Source: a filamentous cyanobacterium ESFC-1
Lineage (GTDB): Bacteria > Cyanobacteriota > Cyanobacteriia > Cyanobacteriales > Spirulinaceae
Direction of reading: 5' to 3'
Assembly: GCA_000380225.1 (NCBI GenBank)
Contig: KB904821.1
Coordinates: forward strand, 1,426,509 to 1,467,820
Length of the DNA: 41,312 nt
In this document: one piece after another, positions 1 to 7,165 of the stretch
How the letters are laid out: each line of letters starts with the position of its first letter
Numbering within the stretch: the stretch's first letter is position 1
The notes under the pieces: model-generated
What the model was told of the DNA's origin: nothing
The model's database searches: none
The model's input: the letters and a program-made list of their open reading frames with translations, nothing else
Program-made: the position numbers and the translations under genes

Positions 1-561
1 AGGAACGTCTACGTCACATTGGATTGAAACTGAGACGTAGTAGCCACTGGCTTTCTTGATAACTCGTATCTGTTTACAGATGAAACCATCGGGAATATTT
101 CTGGAGTTGTGAAACTCAACTTTCCCAATTTTGGGAAGGTCAATCGTATTTCCATTAACCGCATCCGGTTTGACTTGTGGAAACACAAAAGACCGCATCT
201 GTTTCTTAAAACGCGGAAACCCAAACCCTCTATCCCACATATTCACAAACGCTGCTTCTAACTGTTTTAGAGTTTGTTGCAGAACTTGAGATTGAGGGAG
301 TTTAAGGCTTGGGTTTGTTCGTTTGGCCGCAGTCAGAGATTTACACTGACTGGCATAAGTCGGGCGTTTTGCATCGGCGGTAATAATGTACTCTGACCGA
401 ATTGAGCATCGGTCTATTAGACATTTCCGAGAGTTGACCCAATTTTTCCTTTCTCTCAGTGCATAGTTATAAACCGAACGACAAACTGAAAGCCACTCAT
501 CAATGACGGCGGCTTGGTTTGCCGTTACTTTCAGTTTATACTGATACGAAAGGTTAAGCAT
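1..561 (-). CDS. tnpB: IS605-family TnpB (OrfB) N-terminal part, cut by window edge
   Basis: An open frame of 187 codons runs from an ATG at 561 to the first base of the window without a stop, so only the N-terminal part is visible. The protein begins MLNLSYQYKLKVTANQ and contains CRSVYNYALRERK, the SLK/LPQSQVLQQTLKQLEAAFVNM helix and the FGFPRFKK segment. These are characteristic of the N-terminal helix-turn-helix and wedge regions of TnpB proteins of IS200/IS605 and IS1341-type elements. TnpB proteins are RNA-guided DNA endonucleases and ancestors of Cas12; the RuvC catalytic residues and zinc finger would lie outside the window. No frame damage is seen in the visible part. No tnpA is visible on the upstream side, so it may be an IS1341-type (tnpB-only) copy. 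The omega RNA is expected beyond the gene's 3' end, also outside the window. Confidence 0.88.
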   Translation of the reverse strand, partial: MLNLSYQYKLKVTANQAAVIDEWLSVCRSVYNYALRERKNWVNSRKCLIDRCSIRSEYIITADAKRPTYASQCKSLTAAKRTNPSLKLPQSQVLQQTLKQLEAAFVNMWDRGFGFPRFKKQMRSFVFPQVKPDAVNGNTIDLPKIGKVEFHNSRNIPDGFICKQIRVIKKASGYYVSVSIQCDVDVP

Positions 562-602
562 TCTAGAAAATGCCAATTAGTTCCCTAATCATAACATAAT
601 TA

Positions 603-742
603 ATAAAAAGCCGTCCTTTAAGCGCCGAGACCCCGCGCCGCCGAAAGCGTCGAGACCCCGCGCCGCCGAAAGGCGCAAGGGAATGCTCGACAAGACAGGC
701 GCAAGGGAATGCTCGGCAAGACAGGACGGGGCTTTAAACCCA
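603..742. mobile_element. Putative left end of the tnpB insertion sequence
   Basis: The GC-rich segment between tnpB and the response regulator is bounded by an imperfect inverted repeat: AAAGCCGTCCTTTA near 608-620 pairs with AGGACGGGGCTTTAAA near 722-737. Subterminal hairpins are typical of IS200/IS605-type ends, and the position just upstream of tnpB fits a left end. The exact terminus cannot be fixed from one copy; the TTTGGTAA at 748-755, which runs into the next gene's ATG, is a candidate boundary or target. Confidence 0.5.
622..723. repeat. Two adjacent tandem duplications (A-A-B-B) inside the IS end
   Basis: Unit A (25 bp, starts GCGCCGAGACCCC, ends GCCGAAA) occurs at 622-646 and 647-671 with one mismatch. 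Unit B (26 bp, starts GGCGCAAGGGAATGCTC, ends AAGACA) occurs at 672-697 and 698-723 with one mismatch. The A/B junction forms a small CGCC-GAAA-GGCG hairpin. An unduplicated end would be one A plus one B between the outer inverted repeats. Confidence 0.85.
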
Positions 743-754
743 AAACTTTTGGTA

Positions 755-1123
755 ATGCCGAAAAAAATTCTTTTGATTGACGATGAACCCGATGTGCGCC
801 AAGTCTTACAGTTAACCTTAGAACTCAGCTATGGTTGGCAAGTCGAAACAGCAGCTTCGGGTTCCGAAGGGGTTAACAAGGCCAAAACCCTCATCCCCGA
901 TGCCATTTTATTAGACATTATGATGCCCGGTCTTGATGGAGTTGCGACCTTAAACCAACTGCAAACCTATCCAGAAACCCAACAAATTCCCGTAATTTTT
1001 CTCACAGCTAAATTAGAAACCGAGCAGAAACGCTACACGGAAACCCAAGCTAAGGCTGTATTGTCCAAACTCATCGATCCTTTAGCGTTTGGAGATAAAG
1101 TGATTTCGGTTTTGGGATGGTAG
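755..1123 (+). CDS. Single-domain response regulator (CheY-like receiver)
   Basis: This 122-residue protein is a stand-alone receiver domain of a two-component or phosphorelay system, with no output domain. The acidic pair DD (9-10), phospho-acceptor Asp54 in ILLDIMMPGLDG, Thr84 in IFLTAK and Lys105 are all present. The usual Lys-Pro is Lys-Leu here (SKLIDP). I chose the ATG at 755 because the protein then starts with the receiver strand MPKKILLIDDEP; the frame is open further upstream, but that part lies in the insertion-sequence end and encodes unrelated residues. It is a close paralogue of the receiver at 2746-3135: both share the GWQV.TAASG, P.AILLD.MMP.DG and NIPVIFLTAK/QIPVIFLTAK blocks. 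The insertion-sequence end reaches to within a few bases of the start codon, so its promoter may have been changed. Partner kinase unknown. Confidence 0.87.
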   Translation: MPKKILLIDDEPDVRQVLQLTLELSYGWQVETAASGSEGVNKAKTLIPDAILLDIMMPGLDGVATLNQLQTYPETQQIPVIFLTAKLETEQKRYTETQAKAVLSKLIDPLAFGDKVISVLGW

Positions 1124-1158
1124 TGGACTGTTTCAGCTAAAATGAAGCTTTTATGTAG

Positions 1159-1220
1159 GGTGGGTTAGGCGGCTACAACCTAGGCTATGACTGTAATTCA
1201 GCAATCCGCCGTAACCCACC
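1159..1220. repeat. Inverted repeat between convergent genes, possible bidirectional terminator
   Basis: GGTGGGTTAGGCGG at 1159-1172 is complementary, with one bulged base, to CCGCCGTAACCCACC at 1206-1220. It sits between the convergent stops of the receiver gene and the EAL gene. There is no T-tract, so it may be a dispersed repeat of the GGTGGGTTA kind common in cyanobacteria rather than a true intrinsic terminator. Confidence 0.6.
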
Positions 1221-1248
1221 ATTTAAAGTGTGTCACAGCAGTAGAAAG

Positions 1249-2340
1249 TTAGGTGATGGGAGAAAGCGACCCAGGAGGATCGAGGAGTATTGCAGTGGCT
1301 TGGGTAGCATTAAGGGGTTTAGAAAATAAATAACCCTGAGCCAAAGGACAATTGAGGGCGGTAAGCTGTTCTAATTCTTCTGGGGTTTCGACTCCTTCGG
1401 CGATCGCTTGTAAGCCCAACCCCGAAGCCAAAACCATAATCACTTCGATCAAATTCCAGTTGTGATTTTTCACAAAAGAACGGTCGATTTTTAAAACATC
1501 TACGGGCATATCCTGTAAACGCGCCAACGAAGAATAACCCGTCCCAAAATCATCTAAATAAAGCTGAATGCCTAAGTTTTGTAATTGTTTGAGATGGGAT
1601 AATGCCAATTGAGAATGGTCGAGAATCGCCGATTCGGTGATCTCTAAGCGAATATATTGGGGTTTAATCCCTGTTTCGGCTAAAATTGCCACAATCTGTC
1701 CGACTAAACCCAGTTCTGCCAACTGAATACTGGATAAGTTTACACTAACGCTGAGACCGGCCAACTCTGGGAATTGCTGATGCCACAAAGCCAATTGTTG
1801 GCAAGACTGACGCAGCATTTGTAATCCCAACTGATGCACCACACCGATTTCTTCGGCTAGAGGAATAAACTCACCCGGCGATATCCAACCGCGAGAAGGG
1901 TGTTGCCATCGGGCTAAAGCTTCAAAGCCTCGAATCTGCTTTGAAGCGATATCAACAATGGGTTGAAAAAAGACCTGGATTTGATTGTTGTTGAGAGCAG
2001 TGCGGAGATCGCTTTCTAAGCGTAAACGAGCCATTGCTGCCCCAGATACCATCGTCAGGGGCATTGCCGGGTCGTTTTCAATAGCTTGAGTCAAACGCAC
2101 CAAGCGGTCGGTATTGTTGATCGCGATCGCGAGTAAGCGCAAACTTTTTTCGGAAAAATGGCCAACCCGACCACTCGCTAATAAACCCAAAGCGCCCCGA
2201 ATTGCCGTCAACGGCGTTCGTAACTCATGACTTACCAATTGATTGAGTTCTTCGAGATGATAGGACGAGAGTAGCTCAAAATCTTGAGACTCAACGATTG
2301 GACTATGGCGATTTTCTGGACGATCTGTAATGGAAGTCAT
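1249..2340 (-). CDS. HisKA phospho-acceptor domain fused to EAL c-di-GMP phosphodiesterase
   Basis: The 363-residue protein combines a histidine-kinase dimerisation/phospho-acceptor domain (about 28-95, H-box VSHELRTPLTAIRG with His38) with a complete EAL domain (about 105-355). No HATPase domain lies between or after them. EAL phosphodiesterases hydrolyse cyclic di-GMP. The expected metal and catalytic residues are visible: Glu140 in FEALARW, Asn201 in VNLSS, Glu233 in EITES, Asp263-Asp264 in DDFGTGYSSL, Lys284 in KIDRSF, Glu315 in AEGVET and Gln335 in QGYLFSKP. It should therefore be active, and soluble since no membrane segment is seen. The HisKA helix pair could dimerise the protein or receive a phosphoryl group from another kinase (inference). 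I use the ATG at 2340; the same frame extends nine codons to a TTG at 2367. It lies between two single-domain receivers, a context consistent with phosphorelay control. Confidence 0.85.
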   Translation of the reverse strand: MTSITDRPENRHSPIVESQDFELLSSYHLEELNQLVSHELRTPLTAIRGALGLLASGRVGHFSEKSLRLLAIAINNTDRLVRLTQAIENDPAMPLTMVSGAAMARLRLESDLRTALNNNQIQVFFQPIVDIASKQIRGFEALARWQHPSRGWISPGEFIPLAEEIGVVHQLGLQMLRQSCQQLALWHQQFPELAGLSVSVNLSSIQLAELGLVGQIVAILAETGIKPQYIRLEITESAILDHSQLALSHLKQLQNLGIQLYLDDFGTGYSSLARLQDMPVDVLKIDRSFVKNHNWNLIEVIMVLASGLGLQAIAEGVETPEELEQLTALNCPLAQGYLFSKPLNATQATAILLDPPGSLSPIT

Positions 2341-2493
2341 GGGGATATCTAGGGCGCTTGCGATCAAAAATAAAATACATTGGTCAAACCAGAGTTAACG
2401 AGCCGTCTGGCGGGTTGAAAAGCGAACCACAAAGTCACTTAGTCCGGGAGGCGATTGCGAAATTTCCTCATCCTAGCACCAGCAATCGTTCGA

Positions 2494-2664
2494 TTAACCG
2501 GTTTTTTGGTCGGTATAGGCTGACTCAGCCAGGCCTTTGGGTAAGCGCTTGATATAGTCGCGAACCACTTCAGAAATTTGGCGATCCGTTGAATCGGCAA
2601 AGGTTTTGAGTTTATCAAATTCGCGGTCAGACAATCTTACTCTCAGTAACTTATTGCGAGGCAT
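2494..2664 (-). CDS. Small ribbon-helix-helix (CopG/Arc-like) protein
   Basis: A 56-codon frame from ATG at 2664 to TAA at 2494 encodes MPRNKLLRVRLSDREFDKL, then a helix with DSTDRQISEVVRDYIKRLP. The pattern (short basic strand with alternating LLRVRLS, then two helices with an ISEVVRDYI second helix) is that of ribbon-helix-helix DNA-binding proteins. Such proteins act as small dimeric repressors and often as antitoxins. No toxin-like frame is next to it: downstream is the EAL gene's upstream region, and upstream (2665-2745) is non-coding. The target is unknown. The competing plus-strand frame here has no recognisable features. Confidence 0.7.
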   Translation of the reverse strand: MPRNKLLRVRLSDREFDKLKTFADSTDRQISEVVRDYIKRLPKGLAESAYTDQKTG

Positions 2665-2745
2665 AACTGTTTTTAGGGATAGATTTCTAATGGTTCAAAA
2701 AAAGCTAGGTCTTCAAAAGCTCTGAAAGGGTCATTTCCCAAGAAC

Positions 2746-3135
2746 TTAACGGGGACGAGCAGCCCATCCGAGTGCTTCTGCGATTGAATCACCCAGAGTA
2801 GTGGGATCGAAAGGTTTGGTTAAAATTGCGGCTGCACCCAACTGAGCGTAATAGCGCTGTTCTTGAGCTTGAACTTTAGCCGTCAGGAAAATAACTGGAA
2901 TGTTTTGGGTTTGGGGATTGTGTTGAAACTGTTGCCAAGTCGCCAGGCCATCCATTTCTGGCATCATAACGTCGAGGAGAATTGCATCAGGATGATGAAT
3001 CTGTGCCAAGTCCAACCCTTCCAATCCAGAAGCTGCCGTCAGGACTTGCCAACCTGTGGTTACTTCTAAACTAAGTTGAGCGACTTCGCGAATGTCGGCT
3101 TCATCATCAATGACTAAAATTTGTTTAACTGGCAT
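2746..3135 (-). CDS. Single-domain response regulator (CheY-like receiver)
   Basis: A 129-residue stand-alone receiver with acidic residues DD at 10-11, phospho-acceptor Asp55 in ILLDVMMPEMDG, Thr85 in IFLTAK and Lys107 in LTKPFDP, so the full active site is present. It ends LGWAARPR without an output domain. It is a paralogue of the receiver at 755-1123 and lies on the opposite strand, with the HisKA-EAL gene and the small ribbon-helix-helix gene between them. The 77-residue gene at 3180-3413 lies 44 bp upstream on the same strand and may be co-transcribed. Likely a phosphorelay shuttle or regulator of a neighbouring signalling protein; cognate kinase unknown. Confidence 0.88.
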   Translation of the reverse strand: MPVKQILVIDDEADIREVAQLSLEVTTGWQVLTAASGLEGLDLAQIHHPDAILLDVMMPEMDGLATWQQFQHNPQTQNIPVIFLTAKVQAQEQRYYAQLGAAAILTKPFDPTTLGDSIAEALGWAARPR

Positions 3136-3179
3136 AACAGCACCTCGATTATCAGCCTAGGCAATTGATGGGTATATTC

Positions 3180-3413
3180 CTAAGCAACTCGTGCCACCTT
3201 GAGACTAAATTCAATTCCCACAGGCTTAATGCGATTGCGCTTGAGAGCATAAAAAATGCGGTCAACAATTCGTTGCTCTTCTAAGGTGAGGGGTTCTGAA
3301 GATGCTTGGATTTGCCGCAGCAACGCCCAATCCTCCGATGCGATCGTACCGGACACAATGGCTCGATAAAACAATTCACACAAAGTATCAGAGCGTTGAT
3401 TATTGAATAGCAT
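3180..3413 (-). CDS. Small conserved-looking hypothetical protein (77 aa)
   Basis: The frame runs from ATG at 3413 (MLFNNQRSDTLCELFYRAI) to a stop at 3180. I do not recognise a family by name. The sequence looks like a compact helical protein: amphipathic helices around LCELFYRAIVSG, EDWALLRQIQASS and LEEQRIVDRIFYALKRNRI, with a basic segment KRNRIKPVG near the end. There is no signal peptide or membrane segment. It precedes the receiver gene by 44 bp on the same strand, so a shared transcript is likely. Codon use resembles that of its neighbours and I take it as a real gene. Confidence 0.6.
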   Translation of the reverse strand: MLFNNQRSDTLCELFYRAIVSGTIASEDWALLRQIQASSEPLTLEEQRIVDRIFYALKRNRIKPVGIEFSLKVARVA

Positions 3414-3562
3414 TTTTTATTCTCCCAAAATATTCCAGCGTTTTACAGGACTGCCCTTACGGTAGAAAAGCTTTCGAGGCATGAAAATTCAGCCTTTTAA
3501 CCACAAGTTTCGTCGCACACAGACTAATTTAGGAAACAAATATGAAAAACTTGTGACAGCGC

Positions 3563-3601
3563 GGCCCCAAAATTGCTAAAAATGGAAATTTTATTGGGGC
3601 C
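3563..3601. terminator. Hairpin at the 3' end of the radical-SAM gene, possible terminator
   Basis: GGCCCCAA at 3563-3570 is perfectly complementary to TTGGGGCC at 3594-3601, and the arms overlap the last base of the stop codon of the minus-strand gene. There is no strong T-tract after it, so the terminator call is tentative. The rest of 3414-3562 shows nothing recognisable. Confidence 0.4.
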
Positions 3602-4935
3602 TACGATTGGCCTACACAACACTGCTGCAATAACCCGGCAATCCCCGTCACCCGAATCAGGGGAACGCCTAACCCTTGAGCCACATCTTCTAAACGGCGA
3701 TCGTCGAGAAAGACAGCATCCCCTTGTTTAAGCATCAACGACGGTAACAACACCCCGTCTCCCAAATCGCGGCCTTGGAGATGAGTTAATAAATCCTGTC
3801 CGGTGAGCAGTCCGGTGACTGTAATTTCTTGTCCCCAATAATCGCTACGCAAAGGGGCTAAAGTCACCGTCAAATTATCCACCTGATTGAGACGCTCTAC
3901 TAAAGGCTCAAAGGCGTGTTCGACGGCATTTCCCACGACCCAGGTATAATGACAAGGGGAATCCAGGCGATCGGGTAACATTTCCGCCGCCATTGCTGCA
4001 AATTCGCTCATAAACTGGCGAATCGACCCGACACCGTTGCCAATTTGGGGATAATCTTCATAATGTTCTGCCGGGGGCAATTCTTGACGAGCAATCAAAA
4101 ACCATTCATCGGCCAGCCAAGCGACGGTACTGCCATAATGGGCGCGGAATTTCGCTTGGAGCGATCGCACCTGAGCAATCACTTCTTGGGCTTTCTCGGT
4201 CGAAACCGGGGCCAACTCGTCGAGATTGGGACGAAACCGCGTCAACCCCACCGGAACCACCGCAATTGAAGCCACCGTGGGAATTTCCCCAACATGAAAC
4301 TGAGCTAAATCCAACAAAGTACGCTCTAAATGTTCGCCGTCATTAATCCCCGGACACACGACTACCTGAGCGTGAATTTGTAAGCGTCGCTCTTGGAACC
4401 ACCGTAACTGGTCGAGAATCAGTCCGGCTCGCGGGTTTTTGAGCAACTGAGCGCGAATTTCTGGCTCTGTGGCGTGAACGGACACATAAAGCGGGGATAA
4501 TCTTAGGGTTTCAATGCGTTGCCATTCTCGCTCGGTGAGATTGGTTAAGGTCAAATAACTGCCGTAAAGAAAGCTGAGGCGATAATCGTCATCTTTGAGA
4601 TAAAGGGTGTCTCGTTTTCCGGGGGGTTGCTGATCGATAAAGCAAAAGGGACAGCGATTGTTACATTGAATCAAACCGTCAAATAAGGCGGTTTCAAACT
4701 CTAGCCCCAAGTCGTCGTCATAGTCTTTTTCAATTTCGAGGTGATGGGTTTGTCCGTTTGCGTCGAGGACTTCTAATTCTAAGATTTCATCGGCGCACAA
4801 AAATTGATAATCGATTAAGTCGCGGGGTTTTGTCCCGTTAATTGAAACGATCGCGTCTCCGGGTTCAAATCCTATTTCGGCCCCAATGGAATCGGGAATG
4901 ACTTGGGTGATTTGGGCAGGACGAAGGGTAGTCAT
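3601..4935 (-). CDS. PDZ-radical SAM protein, DUF512 / TIGR03279-type cyanobacterial oxidoreductase
   Basis: The 444-residue protein starts with a PDZ-like domain (about 5-70: ITQVIPDSIGAEIGFEPGD, then VSINGTKPRD). It continues with a 4Fe-4S cysteine cluster C91-x3-C95-x2-C98 in CNNRCPFCFIDQ, a radical-SAM-like barrel (SFLYGSYLTLTNL, VSVHATEPEIR, VVVCPGINDGEHLERTL) and a C-terminal domain of the DUF512 type (VTGLLTGQDLL). This arrangement is that of the cyanobacterial FeS/radical-SAM family TIGR03279, whose reaction is, to my knowledge, undetermined. No signal peptide, so it is cytoplasmic. The length is normal for the family. Its 5' side abuts heptad repeats: a TTATCAG array starts three bases upstream of the ATG, so the promoter must lie in or beyond the repeat. 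Family assignment sure, function not. Confidence 0.87.
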   Translation of the reverse strand: MTTLRPAQITQVIPDSIGAEIGFEPGDAIVSINGTKPRDLIDYQFLCADEILELEVLDANGQTHHLEIEKDYDDDLGLEFETALFDGLIQCNNRCPFCFIDQQPPGKRDTLYLKDDDYRLSFLYGSYLTLTNLTEREWQRIETLRLSPLYVSVHATEPEIRAQLLKNPRAGLILDQLRWFQERRLQIHAQVVVCPGINDGEHLERTLLDLAQFHVGEIPTVASIAVVPVGLTRFRPNLDELAPVSTEKAQEVIAQVRSLQAKFRAHYGSTVAWLADEWFLIARQELPPAEHYEDYPQIGNGVGSIRQFMSEFAAMAAEMLPDRLDSPCHYTWVVGNAVEHAFEPLVERLNQVDNLTVTLAPLRSDYWGQEITVTGLLTGQDLLTHLQGRDLGDGVLLPSLMLKQGDAVFLDDRRLEDVAQGLGVPLIRVTGIAGLLQQCCVGQS

Positions 4936-4936
4936 T

Positions 4937-5315
4937 ACAGTTATCAGTTATCAGTCAACAGCATCTAAGGGGCAGTGGGCTTTCTTAGGGAGTAGGCAGT
5001 GGGCAGCGCGTGCTGTGGGGGGGAGTGAGCAGTGGGCTTTTTTAGGTCTTAGGCAGTAGGCAGCGCGTGCTGTGGGGGAGGGGGAGGAGTGGGAGGAGTG
5101 GGAGGAGGGGGAGGAGGGGGAGGAAATTACCAATTATCAGTTATCAATGACCAATTAAGAGAGTTGGAAAATCCGTTCTTTATTCCCTATTCCCTGTTCC
5201 CTGTTCCCTATTCCCTACTAACAACCAACAACCAACAACCAACAACCAACAACCAATAACCAACAACCAATAACCAACAACCAACAACCAATAACCAACA
5301 ACCAATAACCAACAA
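4937..5315. repeat. Heptanucleotide and G-rich repeat field between radical-SAM gene and uppP
   Basis: The whole 380-bp gap is low complexity. It holds a TTATCAG array near 4940-4957, GGCAGTG-type units at 4975-5075 with a repeated block containing GGCAGCGCGTGCTGTGGGGG, GGAGGAGTGGGAGGAG from 5085 to 5125, ATTATCAGTTATCAATGACC, TTCCCTA/TTCCCTG units at 5180-5218, and AACCAACAACCAATA units at 5219-5315. Open frames here encode only periodic peptides and are not genes. The array stops exactly at the uppP stop codon. Confidence 0.9.
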
Positions 5316-6260
5316 CTAAAACCAACCGATCGCGATCGCGCCGAGAATGACAATCCCAAATAACAAGCGATACCACACAAAAACCCAGGTGCTTTGGCGT
5401 TTGAGAAATTCAATCAGCCAGGCGATCGCGAGGTAGGAAAAGATGGCAGAAGAAAGAGTCCCCACTAACAAGGGTATCCCTTGGCTAGAACTCAAACCCT
5501 CTTGGAGAACCCCTATAAATTCTACAATTCCGGCTAGGGTGATGGCCGGGAGGCCGAGTAAAAAAGAAAAACGAGCCGCCGTGGAACGTTCTAACCCCTG
5601 AAACAAACCTGCGGTGATGGTAGACCCGGATCGCGAAACCCCTGGAATCAACGCTAGAGCCTGAGCAAAGCCCATCAAAACCCCGGTTTTGGCATTTAAG
5701 TCATCAAAGCCTTTTTTGCGGCTGCCAAGCTGTTCTGCCAGGCCGAGTAAGATGGCCATGACAATGGAGGCGATCGCGATCGCGGTCATACTCCGCAACG
5801 GCGAGTTGTCGAAGTCGGGGACAAAAGCTTTCAGCAATATGCCAAAAAAGACAATGGGCAGAGTGCCGACGGCAATGCCTAAGACAATGCGAAAAGATTG
5901 GTCTTGGTAATCCGATTGTTGAATCGCGGCGATCGCGTCTCGACTGAGATCGGTAATATCTTGCCAAAAGTACCACAACACCGCCGCAATACTGCCCAGT
6001 TGGATCACCGCCGAAAACGCCGACCCCGGATCGCCCCATCCTAAAAAGACTGGGACGGCTTTGAGGTGGGCGGTGCTACTGATTGGTAAAAATTCGGTTA
6101 AGCCTTGAACTGCTCCTAGGAAAATCGCTTGGGGCCAAGTAAATTGAGCCACTGGTGCTGCTGTGTCCGGAAGGGTTTGGGCGATCGCCATTCCTTTGAG
6201 CATCCAGGTTGTCCCCAAGCCAAAACCCCCGAAGCCAATCCAATACCAAGATGAACGCAT
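5316..6260 (-). CDS. uppP: Undecaprenyl-diphosphatase UppP (BacA family)
   Basis: UppP is an integral membrane phosphatase that converts undecaprenyl diphosphate to the monophosphate, recycling the lipid carrier for peptidoglycan and other envelope glycans. The 314-residue protein shows both family signatures: QGLTEFLPISSTAHL at 52-66 (the (E/Q)xxxE motif, here Gln52 and Glu56) and PGVSRSGST at 206-214 with the catalytic Arg210. About eight hydrophobic segments follow the usual pattern. The N-terminus is roughly 40 residues longer than in enterobacterial enzymes and includes an extra hydrophobic stretch, WIGFGGFGLGTTWMLKGMAI. The stop codon TAG runs directly into a TTGTTGG heptad array. It is divergent from the DUF3120 gene. 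murF, another wall-synthesis gene, lies about 11 kb away and is not co-transcribed. Confidence 0.96.
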   Translation of the reverse strand: MRSSWYWIGFGGFGLGTTWMLKGMAIAQTLPDTAAPVAQFTWPQAIFLGAVQGLTEFLPISSTAHLKAVPVFLGWGDPGSAFSAVIQLGSIAAVLWYFWQDITDLSRDAIAAIQQSDYQDQSFRIVLGIAVGTLPIVFFGILLKAFVPDFDNSPLRSMTAIAIASIVMAILLGLAEQLGSRKKGFDDLNAKTGVLMGFAQALALIPGVSRSGSTITAGLFQGLERSTAARFSFLLGLPAITLAGIVEFIGVLQEGLSSSQGIPLLVGTLSSAIFSYLAIAWLIEFLKRQSTWVFVWYRLLFGIVILGAIAIGWF

Positions 6261-6261
6261 G

Positions 6262-6275
6262 AGAGTCTAGACTCT
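6262..6275. other. 14-bp perfect palindrome upstream of uppP
   Basis: AGAGTCTAGACTCT lies directly upstream of the uppP start codon in the divergent spacer 6261-6451. It could be an operator or part of a 5' leader hairpin. No regulator can be named. Confidence 0.35.
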
Positions 6276-6451
6276 AAAATTTTCGCTTTTTAATCTTAGT
6301 GGTTTGGGGTTAATTTGTCGTTAAATCTTTAATCTTCCTTTTGATCTGCGATGCCCTAGGGGGGGATAGGAAAATCCATGTTACACTAAAAGATGTAAAG
6401 ATAAGTAAACAATATTAACGCTATTGCGGATTTGAATTTCTATATTTTTTT

Positions 6452-7165
6452 ATGATCTCGCCAACTTCCGACTACTCTAATTTGGGTTCTCTACCTCGCT
6501 ATCGTTCCGAACACGACCGCACTCAAGGTCAGTTATGGATTATCTTTGGGGTTTCTGCCTTCTTAGTCTCTGTTCCCGTGTTTGCTCAAGCTCCTTTGGT
6601 TAGACAATGGCCTTGGGTGAGTTTGATCTTGACCGGGTTTTGGTTCGCCCTCGGGGGGATGCTACTGCGCCGCCCTCGGCAACGCCTGTGGGGGGATATC
6701 ATCATTGGCTTTAGTTGGAGTTGGTTAGCCGGATCGATTTACTGGGGTTGGTTTCGGGCTGAACCGTTGATTCACCTGCCCATTGAGGCGATCGCACTCC
6801 CCTTTGCCTTGTGGGGATTGTATCGCCACCACGATCGGTTAAAAGTCGGTAACTTTTTCTACTTGGGTTCTTTGTTAGGAACAGCGATCACCGATGTTTA
6901 CTTTTACTTAAATCAGGTGATTCCCTATTGGCGAGAGGTGATGGAAGTCGAACCCAGCGAAGCCGTCAGCATCTTGCATCAAGCTTGGTTACAAATTCAA
7001 AATCCTTGGGGCTTGTTCAGTGGTTTATTACTCGCGGGCATACTCTTGGGGGTAGGATTGCGATCGCTGAACTCACCGCAGCTACATTGGTGGGCTTTTG
7101 GCGGTGCAGTATTGAGTACCATTTTGGTAGATGGCTTGTTTGGCTTGGCGATCGCCCTGGCTTAA
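6452..7165 (+). CDS. DUF3120-type cyanobacterial membrane protein
   Basis: The 237-residue protein has about six hydrophobic segments: around 28-46 (LWIIFGVSAFLVSVPVFAQ), 55-72, 83-100, 113-124, 133-155 and 190-235. It contains WGDIIIGFSWSWLAGSIYWGWFR, LPFALWGLYRHHDRLKVGNFFYLGSLLGTAITD and a C-terminal WWAFGGAVLSTILVDGLFG. I recognise this as the DUF3120 family, conserved in cyanobacteria, with no function known to me. It follows a 191-bp spacer shared with uppP and is transcribed divergently from it. The start ATG at 6452 follows an A/T-rich leader without a good ribosome binding site, which is common in cyanobacteria. Confidence 0.7.
   Translation: MISPTSDYSNLGSLPRYRSEHDRTQGQLWIIFGVSAFLVSVPVFAQAPLVRQWPWVSLILTGFWFALGGMLLRRPRQRLWGDIIIGFSWSWLAGSIYWGWFRAEPLIHLPIEAIALPFALWGLYRHHDRLKVGNFFYLGSLLGTAITDVYFYLNQVIPYWREVMEVEPSEAVSILHQAWLQIQNPWGLFSGLLLAGILLGVGLRSLNSPQLHWWAFGGAVLSTILVDGLFGLAIALA

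Noticed and set aside
683-754. Longer start for the first response regulator
   Set aside because: The added residues come from the insertion-sequence end repeats and have no receiver similarity; MPKKILLIDDEP is the natural start.
4937-5315. CRISPR array
   Set aside because: The direct repeats are 7 bp units without unique spacers; this is simple tandem repetition. No cas genes are in the window.
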